A stretch of DNA of 17,629 nucleotides from Gammaproteobacteria bacterium (GTDB lineage Bacteria; Pseudomonadota; Gammaproteobacteria; Chromatiales; Sedimenticolaceae). Positions 6,125-14,422 of the stretch are shown piece after piece (position 1 is the first letter of the stretch; each line of letters begins with the position of its first letter). Location: contig JAGRHE010000038.1 in assembly GCA_020445165.1 (NCBI GenBank), positions 1-17,629 on the forward strand, in the 5' to 3' direction. The translations under genes were made by a program, and so were the position numbers. Under the pieces are notes generated by a model. The model did not search any database. It was not told the origin of the DNA and saw nothing but the letters and a program-made list of their open reading frames with translations.

Positions 6125-7059
6125 GCGCGTCATCCGCACAGCATATCCCGGTCATGTTGGACGAGGCCGTGCAGGCGCTCGCAATCCGGCCCGATGGTAT
6201 CTATATAGATGGCACCTTCGGTCGCGGCGGACACAGCCAGCGCATCCTCGATGCGCTCGGGGACGAAGGGCGCCTGCTTGCGTTCGACAAGGACGATGCC
6301 GCCGTCGCCGTGGCGCAGTCACGCTTTGCCGATGATCCGCGCTTCACCATCGTGCACGGCAGCTTTACCCAGATCGCCGCCGAGGTGGAACGCCTGGGTC
6401 TGCTCAAGCGCATTGATGGTCTGCTGCTCGACCTGGGTGTTTCGTCGCCGCAGCTGGATGATCCTGAGCGCGGTTTCAGTTTTCTCAACGATGGTCCGCT
6501 CGACATGCGCATGGATCGCACGCGCGGCCAGAGTGCGGCCGAGTGGCTGGCCGTGGCGGATGAACAGGACATCGTCGCCGTGCTGCGCGAGTATGGCGAA
6601 GAGCGCTTCGCGCGGCGCATCGCACGCGCGATCGTCGAACGGCGGACTTCGGGTTCGATCAGGGGTACGCGTGAGCTGGCCGAGCTGGTCGCGCAGGCCT
6701 GCCCGGTGAAGGAGAAGCACAAGCATCCCGCGACCCGCACCTTCCAGGCGATCCGCATCTTCATCAATCGCGAGCTGGACGAGCTGCAGCAGTGCCTGCA
6801 CGGGGTCGTCGATGTGCTGGCGCGTGGTGCACGCCTGGTGGTGATCAGTTTCCACTCGCTCGAGGATCGGATCGTCAAGCGTTTCATGCGCGATGCGGCG
6901 CGCGGGCCGCAATTGCCGAAGGGGCTACCGGTTCCGCATGTCGAGACCCGTGGCAGCCTGCGCCTGGTCGGCAAATCACAGCGCGCAGGGGATGCCGAAC
7001 TGGCGCACAATCCGCGCGCGCGCAGCGCCGTGCTGCGGGTGGCCGAGGTGTTGGCATGA
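6121..7059 (+). CDS. rsmH: 16S rRNA (cytosine1402-N4)-methyltransferase RsmH (MraW)
   Basis: S-adenosylmethionine-dependent methyltransferase that N4-methylates C1402 of 16S rRNA, partner to the RsmI modification. It has 312 aa (E. coli 313). The SAM-binding loop GTFGRGGHS is at residues 31-39. [21 protein letters not shown] follows, written here as two blocks: LLLDLGVSS, then [11 protein letters not shown]. Then come [22 protein letters not shown] and [14 protein letters not shown], all family signatures. The N-terminus [13 protein letters not shown] is standard. Start GTG at 6121 overlaps the mraZ stop (GTGA) with GGGGA 9 nt upstream; the end overlaps ftsL as ATGA. No missing key residues seen. 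Confidence 0.97.
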   Translation: MSASSAQHIPVMLDEAVQALAIRPDGIYIDGTFGRGGHSQRILDALGDEGRLLAFDKDDAAVAVAQSRFADDPRFTIVHGSFTQIAAEVERLGLLKRIDGLLLDLGVSSPQLDDPERGFSFLNDGPLDMRMDRTRGQSAAEWLAVADEQDIVAVLREYGEERFARRIARAIVERRTSGSIRGTRELAELVAQACPVKEKHKHPATRTFQAIRIFINRELDELQQCLHGVVDVLARGARLVVISFHSLEDRIVKRFMRDAARGPQLPKGLPVPHVETRGSLRLVGKSQRAGDAELAHNPRARSAVLRVAEVLA

Positions 7060-7325
7060 CGCGCGGCCACGCCATCACGCTCAGCCTGCTGCTGCTGGCG
7101 GTGATCGCCAGCGGTATCGCGGTCGTGTATGCGAAGAATCTGTCGCGCTCGCTGTTCGTCGAGATGCAGCAGGTGCGCAAGGACAAGGACCAGGCCGACA
7201 TGGAATGGGGGCGACTGCAGCTCGAGCTTGCCACCCGGGGTGCGCTTGGCCGGGTCATGGAAATCGCCGGCGAGCGTCTGCAGATGCATGCACCCGAGCC
7301 GGGCCAGATCGTGGTGGTCCGCTGA
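7056..7325 (+). CDS. ftsL: cell division protein FtsL
   Basis: Small bitopic membrane protein of 89 aa. A very short cytoplasmic N-terminus leads to one transmembrane helix at about residues 7-26. A periplasmic heptad-like coiled coil follows (about 28-60), including [10 protein letters not shown], the usual FtsL landmark, and a C-terminal segment ending QIVVVR. FtsL forms the FtsQLB complex that activates FtsWI at the septum. It is shorter than E. coli FtsL (121 aa), mainly at the cytoplasmic end. Position between rsmH and ftsI and the ATGA overlap with rsmH confirm the identity despite weak sequence conservation in this family. Confidence 0.92.
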   Translation: MTRGHAITLSLLLLAVIASGIAVVYAKNLSRSLFVEMQQVRKDKDQADMEWGRLQLELATRGALGRVMEIAGERLQMHAPEPGQIVVVR

Positions 7326-9085
7326 TGGCCGCCCGCCGCGACAAGCGTGCGCGCCAGGTGCGGCGCGAGGAAAAGGCGCTGCCCAGTTACACCGGTCGGC
7401 GCTACACCGTGCTGGCGATGCTGGCACTGGGCGCCGCGGCACTGGTCTGGCGCGCCGTCGATCAACAGATCCTGGAAAAGGACTTTCTGCAATCCGAAGG
7501 CGAGGACCGGTACCTGGCACGGGTCGAGGTGCCGGCCCATCGCGGCCTGATAACGGATCGCCGCGGTGATGTGCTGGCGTTGAGTACACCGGTCGATTCG
7601 ATTGCGGCCAACCCGCGTGTGTTGGGCAACGACGTGAAGCGCAGCGTGGTCCTGGCCGAGGCGCTCGGGCTCGACACCGAGAGCCTGCAGGATCGACTCA
7701 CCCAGTATGCACGCCGACATTTCGTCTATCTGAAGCGGCGCCTGCCGCCGGCCGACGCGGCGCATGTCATGGCCGTCGTCAAGGCACATGAAATCCCCGG
7801 CGTACACATCGAGCGTGAATACAAGCGCTTCTACCCGGCCGGCGAGGTGATGGGGCATGTGCTCGGTTTCACCGATGTCGACGACCGCGGCCAGGAAGGC
7901 CTGGAGCTGGCCTACGATGCCGAGCTCAGCGGTGTGCCCGGGGCCAAGCTGGTGCTGCGCGATGGCCTGCGCCAGGTGGTCGACGACGTCGAAAATATTG
8001 CCAGTCCGCGGGCCGGTAATCACCTGGCCCTGAGCATCGATCAGCGCCTGCAGTTCATCGCGTATCGCGAGCTCAAGGCGGCGGTCAAGCGCAATCGTGC
8101 GGTCTCGGGTTCGCTGGTGTTGCTCGATGCGCGCAGCGGCGAGGTTCTGGCGATGGTCAACCAGCCCTCGTTCAATCCCAATGGCAGTCGTTCGAACCAG
8201 TCCGGCCGCCTGCGCAACCGCGCGGTCACCGACGTGTTCGAGCCGGGTTCGACGATGAAGCCGTTCACGGTCGCAGCCGCGCTCGATGCCGGTGTCATCC
8301 GTGCCGATTCGATCATCGATACCGCGCCGGGCTACTTCCGGCTCGGCGCCGCACGGGTCAAGGATTCGCAGAACCTGAAGGCGATCGACGTGGCCACGAT
8401 TCTGCGCCGGTCGAGTAACGTCGGCGCCGCAAAGATCGCCCTGTCGCTGGAAAAGAAGCGTCTCTGGCAGACCATGGACCGGCTCGGTTTCGGCAAGAGC
8501 GTCGCGCTCGGATTCCCCGGTGAGGCGTCCGGACAGCTCAATGATTACCGGCGTTGGGCGCAGATCGACCAGGCCACCTTGTCGTTCGGCTACGGCATCT
8601 CGGTTACCACGCTGCAGCTGGCGCAGGCCTACGCCGCGCTGGCGAATGATGGCATGCACATTCCGGTCAGCCTGCTGAAACGCGACCAACCGGAGCAGGG
8701 CGTGCGCGTGTTCAGTGCCGAGTCCGCGGCCGCGGTGCGGCGCATGCTCGAATCGGTGACGACCGAGGAGGGTACCGCGCCGCAGGCCGCCGTCACCGGT
8801 TACCGGGTTGCGGGCAAGACCGGCACGGTGAAGAAATTCGGGCGCGATGGCTACAGTGACGACCGCTACCTGTCGTTGTTCGCCGGGATGGCGCCTGCGC
8901 GCAATCCGCGTGTCGTGATGGTGGTCATGATCAATGAACCGCGTGGTGAGAAGTTCTACGGCGGCCAGGTCGCCGGCCCGGTGTTCTCTACGGTCATGGC
9001 CGAGACGCTGCGCCTGATGAATGTCGAACCCGATCTGGCGCTCGACCCGGCAGTCCGCGTGGCCCAGGCCGGAGAGGCACGATGA
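7325..9085 (+). CDS. ftsI: septal peptidoglycan transpeptidase FtsI (PBP3)
   Basis: Class B penicillin-binding protein that crosslinks peptidoglycan at the division site together with FtsW. It has 586 aa (E. coli 588). A basic cytoplasmic tail and one transmembrane helix (about residues 26-43) precede the pedestal domain, which starts at VPAHRGLITDRRGDVLA. Transpeptidase motifs: STMK with the acylated Ser309 (in FEPGSTMKPF), SSN at 363-365 and KTG at 498-500 (VAGKTGTVKK). All catalytic residues are intact. The ATG overlaps the ftsL stop by one base (TGATG), and the end overlaps murE as ATGA. It is the target of beta-lactams such as aztreonam and cephalexin in relatives. Confidence 0.97.
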   Translation: MAARRDKRARQVRREEKALPSYTGRRYTVLAMLALGAAALVWRAVDQQILEKDFLQSEGEDRYLARVEVPAHRGLITDRRGDVLALSTPVDSIAANPRVLGNDVKRSVVLAEALGLDTESLQDRLTQYARRHFVYLKRRLPPADAAHVMAVVKAHEIPGVHIEREYKRFYPAGEVMGHVLGFTDVDDRGQEGLELAYDAELSGVPGAKLVLRDGLRQVVDDVENIASPRAGNHLALSIDQRLQFIAYRELKAAVKRNRAVSGSLVLLDARSGEVLAMVNQPSFNPNGSRSNQSGRLRNRAVTDVFEPGSTMKPFTVAAALDAGVIRADSIIDTAPGYFRLGAARVKDSQNLKAIDVATILRRSSNVGAAKIALSLEKKRLWQTMDRLGFGKSVALGFPGEASGQLNDYRRWAQIDQATLSFGYGISVTTLQLAQAYAALANDGMHIPVSLLKRDQPEQGVRVFSAESAAAVRRMLESVTTEEGTAPQAAVTGYRVAGKTGTVKKFGRDGYSDDRYLSLFAGMAPARNPRVVMVVMINEPRGEKFYGGQVAGPVFSTVMAETLRLMNVEPDLALDPAVRVAQAGEAR

Positions 9086-10605
9086 TGCCGCGCCGCTCCG
9101 ATCACAAGAGCATCCTGTTGGCCGACCTGTTGCCTGCGCTGTCCGGCATCGACTGGGCCCGTCGCCGGGCGGTCAACTCGCTTGCGCTGGACAGTCGCGA
9201 CGTGGCGCGTGATGGCTTGTGGCTGGCGCTGCAGGGTTCACGTGGCCATGCCCTGGAGCACATCGAGGATGCCCGGGCACGCGGTGCGGTGGCGATCCTG
9301 GCCGAGCCGGCAGGCGACTGGGATCGCGAAAGGATCGCTTCGCTCGCCGGCGATGTGCCGGTCATCGCGGTGCCCGGCCTGCGTCGCCAGGCCGGCGAGA
9401 TTGCCGCGCGCTTCTTCGGCCAGGCCGCGCAGTCGATGCGCATCGTCGGCGTGACCGGCACCAACGGCAAGACCAGCGTGGTCAGCTTTTTCGCCCAGGC
9501 GCTGGCGACCCGGGTGCCGACCGCGATGCTGGGCACGGTCGGCAATGGCTTCCCTGGTGACCTGCAGCCGTCCACCCACACCACGCTCGATGCGGTAAAC
9601 CTGCACGCGGCTTTGGAAGGCGTGTTTGCACGTGGTGCACGCGCGCTGGCGATGGAGGTGTCGTCGCACGCGCTGGACCAGGATCGTGTCGCCGGTGTCC
9701 CGTTCCATACCGCGGTGTTCACCAATCTCACGCGCGATCACCAGGATTATCACGGCAGCATGCAGGCCTATGCCGATGCGAAGAAGCGCCTGTTCCGCAC
9801 TCCCGGGCTGACTGCCGCCGTCATCAATATCGATGATCCGGTCGGGGCCCGGCTGGCGGCGGAAGTCCGCCCGCGCGTGTTCACGGTTGCAGTCGGCAAG
9901 GGCAGCGAGGCGGTCCGTCTGGGTGACCGCTACCTGCATATCCTGTCGATCGAGTCACGGGTAGATGGTTTGCGCGTGCAGTTCGATTCGAGCTGGGGCG
10001 CGGGTGAACTACACACCCACCTGCTCGGCAGTTTCAATGCGCTGAATCTGTGCCTGGTGTTGGCCACCCTGCTGGCCTGGGACATGCCGCTGGCCTCTGC
10101 GCTCAACGCGCTGGGCAAGGTGCAGCCGGTACTCGGGCGCATGATGACCTTCGTTGCGCCACGGCGGCCACGGGTCGTGGTCGACTACGCGCATACTCCG
10201 GATGCGCTGGAGCATGTCCTGACTGCGTTGCGCGCACATGTTCCGGGCCGCCTGGTCTGCGTCTTCGGTTGTGGTGGCGACCGTGACCGGGGCAAGCGTC
10301 CGCAGATGGGCGAGGTCGCAAGCCGCCTGGCTGACCAGATCGTGCTGACCGATGACAACCCGCGCAGCGAAGATCCGCAGCATATCGTCAACGAGATTCT
10401 TGCCGGCATGGATGGGCGTGAAAATGTGATCGTCGAGCACGATCGTGCATCGGCCATTCGCGACAGCATTGCCGGGGCCGATTCCGAAGACCTGGTGTTG
10501 ATCGCCGGCAAGGGTCACGAGGATTACCAGGAGATCGCCGGCAAGCGGCGTCCATTCAGCGATATCGAGCAGGTGCGCCTGGCGCTGCAGGATGGTGAGG
10601 CATGA
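9082..10605 (+). CDS. murE: UDP-MurNAc-L-Ala-D-Glu:meso-diaminopimelate ligase MurE
   Basis: Cytoplasmic ATP-dependent ligase that adds the third stem-peptide residue. It has 507 aa, in three Mur-ligase domains. The P-loop GVTGTNGKT is at residues 123-131. MEVSSHALDQDRV, a Lys in YADAKKRLF (the carbamylated-Lys region) and VVDYAHTPDALE follow. DDNPR at 424-428 is the signature that selects meso-diaminopimelate rather than lysine. Small oddity: the usual GRME at the start of the C-terminal domain reads GRMM. A second ATG at 9085 would serve equally as the start; the first overlaps the ftsI stop. Confidence 0.97.
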   Translation: MMPRRSDHKSILLADLLPALSGIDWARRRAVNSLALDSRDVARDGLWLALQGSRGHALEHIEDARARGAVAILAEPAGDWDRERIASLAGDVPVIAVPGLRRQAGEIAARFFGQAAQSMRIVGVTGTNGKTSVVSFFAQALATRVPTAMLGTVGNGFPGDLQPSTHTTLDAVNLHAALEGVFARGARALAMEVSSHALDQDRVAGVPFHTAVFTNLTRDHQDYHGSMQAYADAKKRLFRTPGLTAAVINIDDPVGARLAAEVRPRVFTVAVGKGSEAVRLGDRYLHILSIESRVDGLRVQFDSSWGAGELHTHLLGSFNALNLCLVLATLLAWDMPLASALNALGKVQPVLGRMMTFVAPRRPRVVVDYAHTPDALEHVLTALRAHVPGRLVCVFGCGGDRDRGKRPQMGEVASRLADQIVLTDDNPRSEDPQHIVNEILAGMDGRENVIVEHDRASAIRDSIAGADSEDLVLIAGKGHEDYQEIAGKRRPFSDIEQVRLALQDGEA

Positions 10606-11972
10606 GCATGCTGCAACTGTCCGAACTGGCGCAGATGGTGGACGGTCGCCTGCACGGTGCCGATTGCACTTTCGATGGCGTTAGCAGCGATACCCGTACC
10701 CTGCAGCGGGGCGAGTTGTTCGTCGCCCTGAAGGGGCCCAACTTCGATGGCCATGACTATCTCGGAATCGCGCAGTCGCGCGGTGCCGCCGGCGCCCTGG
10801 TAGCGCGTGAGGGCGCGGCCGGGCTGCCCGAGGTCGTGGTCGCCGACACCTTGCAAGGTCTTGGCCGGCTCGGACACGGCTGGCGCATGCGCTGCGCGGC
10901 GCAGGTGCTGGCCATCACCGGCAGCAATGGCAAGACCACGTTGAAAGAGATGATCGCTGCGATCCTCGCACAGCGCGGTGCGGTGCTGGCCACGCGTGGC
11001 AATCTGAACAACGATATCGGTGTGCCGCTGACCCTCGCACGACTGCGCGATGAGCCGTATGCGGTGATCGAGATGGGCGCCAACCATGCGGGTGAGATCG
11101 ATTACCTGAGCCGGATGGCGCGGCCGGATGTCGCCGTACTCAACAACGCCGGGCGCGCCCACCTGGAAGGGTTCGGCAGTATCGAGGGCGTCGCGCGCGC
11201 CAAGGCCGAGATCATCAATGGCCTGCAGCCTGGCGGCGTGTTCGTGTTCAACGCCGATGACGCGTTCGCGCCCTTGTGGCGGGAACTCGGTCACGAGCTC
11301 GAACAGCGTACCTTCGGTGTGGCGAATCCGGCGGATGTTTCCAGCCCGCTCGATGAATACCGGGTCGTATGGCAGGAGGAGCGGTTCGACGTCCGCTTCC
11401 CGGTCCGCTGTGCGCAGGGCGAAATCGAGCTGAGCCTGCAGCTGGCCGGCGAACACAATCGCATGAATGCATTGGCCGCGGTCGCGGCAGCCCTGGCTGC
11501 CGGTGCCGGATTGAGCGATGCGCAGCATGGCCTGGCCGGGCTGAAGCCGGTGCCGGGCCGCCTGTGCCCGCAGCGCGGAGTGAGTGGCATGCGCCTGATC
11601 GACGACAGCTACAACGCCAATCCCGACTCGGTCATTGCCGCGTTGCGCGTACTCGTGTCGGCGCCCGGCCGTCGTACGCTGGTACTCGGCGACCTGGCAG
11701 AGCTCGGTGACGATGCCGCAGGTCTGCATCGCCAGCTGGGTGAGCTTGCCAACGAATCGGGCATCGAGCGCCTGCTGACCGTCGGGTCGCTGAGTGCTCA
11801 TGCCGGTGAGGCTTTTGCCGGCGAACAGCACCATTTCGACAGCCGCGATGCGCTCGCGGATTTTCTGCAACGCGATGCGTCAGGGGATGACAGTGTGCTG
11901 ATAAAAGGTTCGCGCTCGGCGCGGATGGATGAAGTGGTGCGTCGGCTGCAGCTCGCGGAGGTCGCATGCTGA
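10602..11972 (+). CDS. murF: UDP-MurNAc-tripeptide:D-alanyl-D-alanine ligase MurF
   Basis: Adds D-Ala-D-Ala to complete UDP-MurNAc-pentapeptide. It has 456 aa (E. coli 452). Seen: N-terminal substrate-binding domain [19 protein letters not shown]-loop ITGSNGKTT at 105-113, and [13 protein letters not shown]. Then [19 protein letters not shown] and [10 protein letters not shown] in the C-terminal domain, all typical of MurF. The ATGA overlap with murE and a 7-nt overlap with mraY keep it inside the operon. Confidence 0.97.
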   Translation: MSMLQLSELAQMVDGRLHGADCTFDGVSSDTRTLQRGELFVALKGPNFDGHDYLGIAQSRGAAGALVAREGAAGLPEVVVADTLQGLGRLGHGWRMRCAAQVLAITGSNGKTTLKEMIAAILAQRGAVLATRGNLNNDIGVPLTLARLRDEPYAVIEMGANHAGEIDYLSRMARPDVAVLNNAGRAHLEGFGSIEGVARAKAEIINGLQPGGVFVFNADDAFAPLWRELGHELEQRTFGVANPADVSSPLDEYRVVWQEERFDVRFPVRCAQGEIELSLQLAGEHNRMNALAAVAAALAAGAGLSDAQHGLAGLKPVPGRLCPQRGVSGMRLIDDSYNANPDSVIAALRVLVSAPGRRTLVLGDLAELGDDAAGLHRQLGELANESGIERLLTVGSLSAHAGEAFAGEQHHFDSRDALADFLQRDASGDDSVLIKGSRSARMDEVVRRLQLAEVAC

Positions 11973-12982
11973 TCCAGCTTGCCGATCTGCTTGCCCAGTA
12001 CGACAGCGGCTTCGGTGTATTCCGTTACATCACGCTGCGTACGATCCTGGCGGTACTGACCGCGCTGCTGATCTCGTTCATGGTCGGTCCGGCGATGATC
12101 CGTCGGCTGAGCCAGTACAAGATCGGTCAGACCGTGCGCGACGACGGTCCGCAGTCGCACCTGTCCAAATCCGGCACGCCGACCATGGGTGGCGCGCTGA
12201 TCCTGGTTGCGGTCGCGGTGGCCACCTTGCTGTGGGCGGACCTGGCCAACCGTTATGTCTGGGTCGTGTTGTTGACCACGCTGGCGTTCGGTGCTGTCGG
12301 TATGTGGGATGACTACCGCAAGCTGGTATTGAAGGATTCGCGCGGCCTTGCTGCACGCTGGAAGTACCTGTGGCAGTCGCTGTTCGGTGGTGCCGCTGCG
12401 ATCGCGCTGTACACCGGCGCGACCCAGCCGGCCGAAACCCAGCTGCTGATTCCGTTCTTCAAGGACCTGGTGTTCGACCTGGGTCCGCTGTTCATCGTGC
12501 TGACCTATTTCGTCATTGTCGGTTCTTCGAACGCGGTCAACCTGACCGATGGTCTCGATGGCCTGGCAATCCTGCCCACGGTACTCGTGGCCGGCGCCCT
12601 GGGCGTGTTCGCCTACGTGTCCGGACATGCGCAGATATCGGATTACCTGTTGATCCCGCATCTACCAGGAGTCGGCGAACTCGCCGTGCTGTGCGGCGCC
12701 CTGGTAGGTGCGGGCCTTGGCTTCCTTTGGTTCAACGCCTACCCGGCGCAGGTGTTCATGGGTGATGTCGGCGCACTGGCGCTGGGCGCCGCACTGGGTA
12801 CGCTTGCGGTTGCCGTCCGCCAGGAGGTCACGCTGTTCATCATGGGCGGCGTGTTCGTGGTCGAAACCGTTTCGGTGATGCTGCAGGTCGCGTCGTTCAA
12901 GCTGACCGGTCGGCGCATCTTTCGCATGGCGCCATTGCACCATCACTTCGAACTCAAGGGCTGGCCGGAGCCGCAAGCGTGA
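11966..12982 (+). CDS. mraY: phospho-MurNAc-pentapeptide translocase MraY, lacking its last helix (frame broken)
   Basis: Integral membrane enzyme that transfers phospho-MurNAc-pentapeptide to undecaprenyl phosphate, making lipid I. The main frame gives 338 aa against 360 in E. coli. All known catalytic residues are present: Asp115-Asp116 (MWDDYRK), [13 protein letters not shown], Asp267 (VFMGDVG) and the His triad 325-327 ([15 protein letters not shown]). Immediately after WPEP the frame reads Gln-Ala-stop. The residues expected next continue in the -1 frame (next entry). Compared with the common Pro-Arg-Val reading, the DNA looks like a +2 or -1 indel (CCGC-AA-GCGTG). The N-terminus and nine predicted helices are normal. 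Without the final helix, the C-terminus would end in the cytoplasm instead of the periplasm. It may be a sequence error, a new mutation or a two-piece protein. Confidence 0.93.
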   Translation: MLIQLADLLAQYDSGFGVFRYITLRTILAVLTALLISFMVGPAMIRRLSQYKIGQTVRDDGPQSHLSKSGTPTMGGALILVAVAVATLLWADLANRYVWVVLLTTLAFGAVGMWDDYRKLVLKDSRGLAARWKYLWQSLFGGAAAIALYTGATQPAETQLLIPFFKDLVFDLGPLFIVLTYFVIVGSSNAVNLTDGLDGLAILPTVLVAGALGVFAYVSGHAQISDYLLIPHLPGVGELAVLCGALVGAGLGFLWFNAYPAQVFMGDVGALALGAALGTLAVAVRQEVTLFIMGGVFVVETVSVMLQVASFKLTGRRIFRMAPLHHHFELKGWPEPQA

Positions 12983-13050
12983 TCGTGCGCTTCTGGATCA
13001 TTACCGTCATCCTGGTTCTGGTCGGTCTGGCCAGCCTGAAGCTGCGTTGA
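12979..13050 (+). CDS. detached final transmembrane helix of MraY (23 codons, -1 frame)
   Basis: This short frame starts [13 protein letters not shown] and ends LASLKLR-stop. It matches the last 23 residues of E. coli MraY almost position for position, including the natural stop. It is the tenth MraY helix, out of frame with the main gene. The GTG at 12979 overlaps the mraY TGA (GTGA), the same junction type as mraZ/rsmH, and GGAG (12967-12970) sits 8 nt upstream, so separate translation is possible. That GGAG is also forced by the conserved Trp-Pro-Glu-Pro codons, so it may be chance. No slippery heptamer for programmed -1 frameshifting is seen at the junction. Whether it is translated alone, fused or not at all is unknown. 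Confidence 0.7.
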   Translation: MIVRFWIITVILVLVGLASLKLR

Positions 13051-13060
13051 GGATCCGGGC

Positions 13061-14422
13061 ATGGCACAGGCGATCCAAACCATGAACGCACCCGCCAAGA
13101 CACTGATCGTGGGACTCGGCGTGACGGGGCTTTCGGTCGCCCGCTACCTGTCGCAGCAGGGTGTCCAGGTGGCCGTCGCCGACAGTCGCAAGTCACCGCC
13201 CGGTCTCCAGGCACTGAACGATGAACTGCCGGATATCGCGGTATTCCTGGGGCCTTTTGACGATAGCCTGTTCGATGCAGCCGAGCGCCTGGTGGTCAGT
13301 CCCGGAGTGCCGGTCTCGACGCCACAGATCGATGCGGCACGGCGTCGTGGCGTGCCGGTCATCGGCGATATCGAGCTGTTCATCCAGGCGGCGAAGGCAC
13401 CGGTGGTTGCGATCACCGGATCGAACGGCAAGAGCACGGTCACCACGCTGCTCGGCGAGATGGCCAAGGCCAGCGGCCTGCAGGTCGCGGTTGGCGGTAA
13501 CCTGGGTACGCCGGCACTGGACCTGCTCGATGACGATGTTCAGCTGTACGTGCTGGAGCTTTCCAGTTTCCAGCTCGAGACGACCGAGTCGCTGCAGGCC
13601 GCTGTCGCGACCGTGCTCAATGTCAGTGCCGATCACATGGATCGCTATGCCGACATCGACGAATACGCAGCGGCCAAGGCGCGGATCCTGCGCGGCGCAG
13701 GTGTCGGCGTGTACAACGCCGACGATCCCCTGGTCGCCGCCATGCAGGGCGCCGGTGATGCGTGGTATTTCACACTGGGTGAATCGCAGAACGACAAGAT
13801 GTTCGGTGTCTGTTCGCTCGACGGCGATGAGTACCTGTGTCGTGGTGAGCAGCCACTGCTCGCGGTCGACGAGCTACTGATTCCCGGCCTGCACAACCGC
13901 GCCAATGCGCTGGCCGCACTGGCCATGGGGACTGCGCTGGGATTCGATCTGACCGCCATGTTGTCGGCGCTGCGCCGCTTCCGCGGCCTGCCGCACCGCA
14001 GCGAGTTCGTCGCCGAGATCAATGGGGTCACCTGGTTCAACGACAGCAAGGGAACCAATGTCGGGGCCATGATCGCCGCGCTGCAGGGATTACATCGTGC
14101 TGATGATTCGCGCACCGTGCTGATCGCGGGCGGCGACTGCAAGGGCGCGGATTTCAGCGAGCTCACGCCGGTGCTCGAACGCTGCGCACGTGCGCTGGTC
14201 CTGATCGGGCGTGATGCGCCGATGATCGCCCGGGTGGTGCCAGCCGGGATCGAGCAGGTGAAAGCCGGCGACATGAACGAGGCGGTCGCACTGGCGGCGG
14301 GGCTTGCCCGTGCCGGTGACCGCGTCCTGCTCTCTCCTGGGTGTGCGAGTTTCGACATGTTCAGCGGTTTTGCCGAGCGTGGCGAGCGCTTCATGCAGGC
14401 GGTCCGGAGGCTGGCACGATGA
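13061..14422 (+). CDS. murD: UDP-MurNAc-L-alanine:D-glutamate ligase MurD
   Basis: Adds D-glutamate to UDP-MurNAc-L-Ala in the cytoplasm. It has 453 aa (E. coli 438). Seen: N-terminal Rossmann-like IVGLGVTGLSVARYL, SPGVP, P-loop ITGSNGKST at 118-126, and GGNLGTPALDL. Then ELSSFQLETT, NVSADHMDRY, LPHRSEFV, FNDSKGTNVGA and LLSPGCASFDMF, all typical of MurD. The start ATG at 13061 has GAGGA (13049-13053) 7 nt upstream; that site lies across the stop codon of the detached MraY helix. A later ATG (13082, residue 8) is possible but has no comparable site. The end overlaps ftsW as ATGA. Confidence 0.97.
   Translation: MAQAIQTMNAPAKTLIVGLGVTGLSVARYLSQQGVQVAVADSRKSPPGLQALNDELPDIAVFLGPFDDSLFDAAERLVVSPGVPVSTPQIDAARRRGVPVIGDIELFIQAAKAPVVAITGSNGKSTVTTLLGEMAKASGLQVAVGGNLGTPALDLLDDDVQLYVLELSSFQLETTESLQAAVATVLNVSADHMDRYADIDEYAAAKARILRGAGVGVYNADDPLVAAMQGAGDAWYFTLGESQNDKMFGVCSLDGDEYLCRGEQPLLAVDELLIPGLHNRANALAALAMGTALGFDLTAMLSALRRFRGLPHRSEFVAEINGVTWFNDSKGTNVGAMIAALQGLHRADDSRTVLIAGGDCKGADFSELTPVLERCARALVLIGRDAPMIARVVPAGIEQVKAGDMNEAVALAAGLARAGDRVLLSPGCASFDMFSGFAERGERFMQAVRRLAR

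Noticed and set aside
6201..8689. Long minus-strand open frames (462 and 601 codons) opposite rsmH, ftsL and ftsI
   Set aside because: They are mirror frames of high-GC genes: Arg/His/Gln-rich, with no recognisable domain, and opposite clearly real essential genes.
10524..11870. 448-codon minus-strand frame opposite murF
   Set aside because: Same reason: a GC-driven shadow of murF with no start context or family resemblance.
12955..12982. Classic programmed -1 frameshift in mraY
   Set aside because: No X-XXY-YYZ slippery heptamer occurs in the proper frame before the stop. Stop-restart, mutation or sequence error explain the break better.
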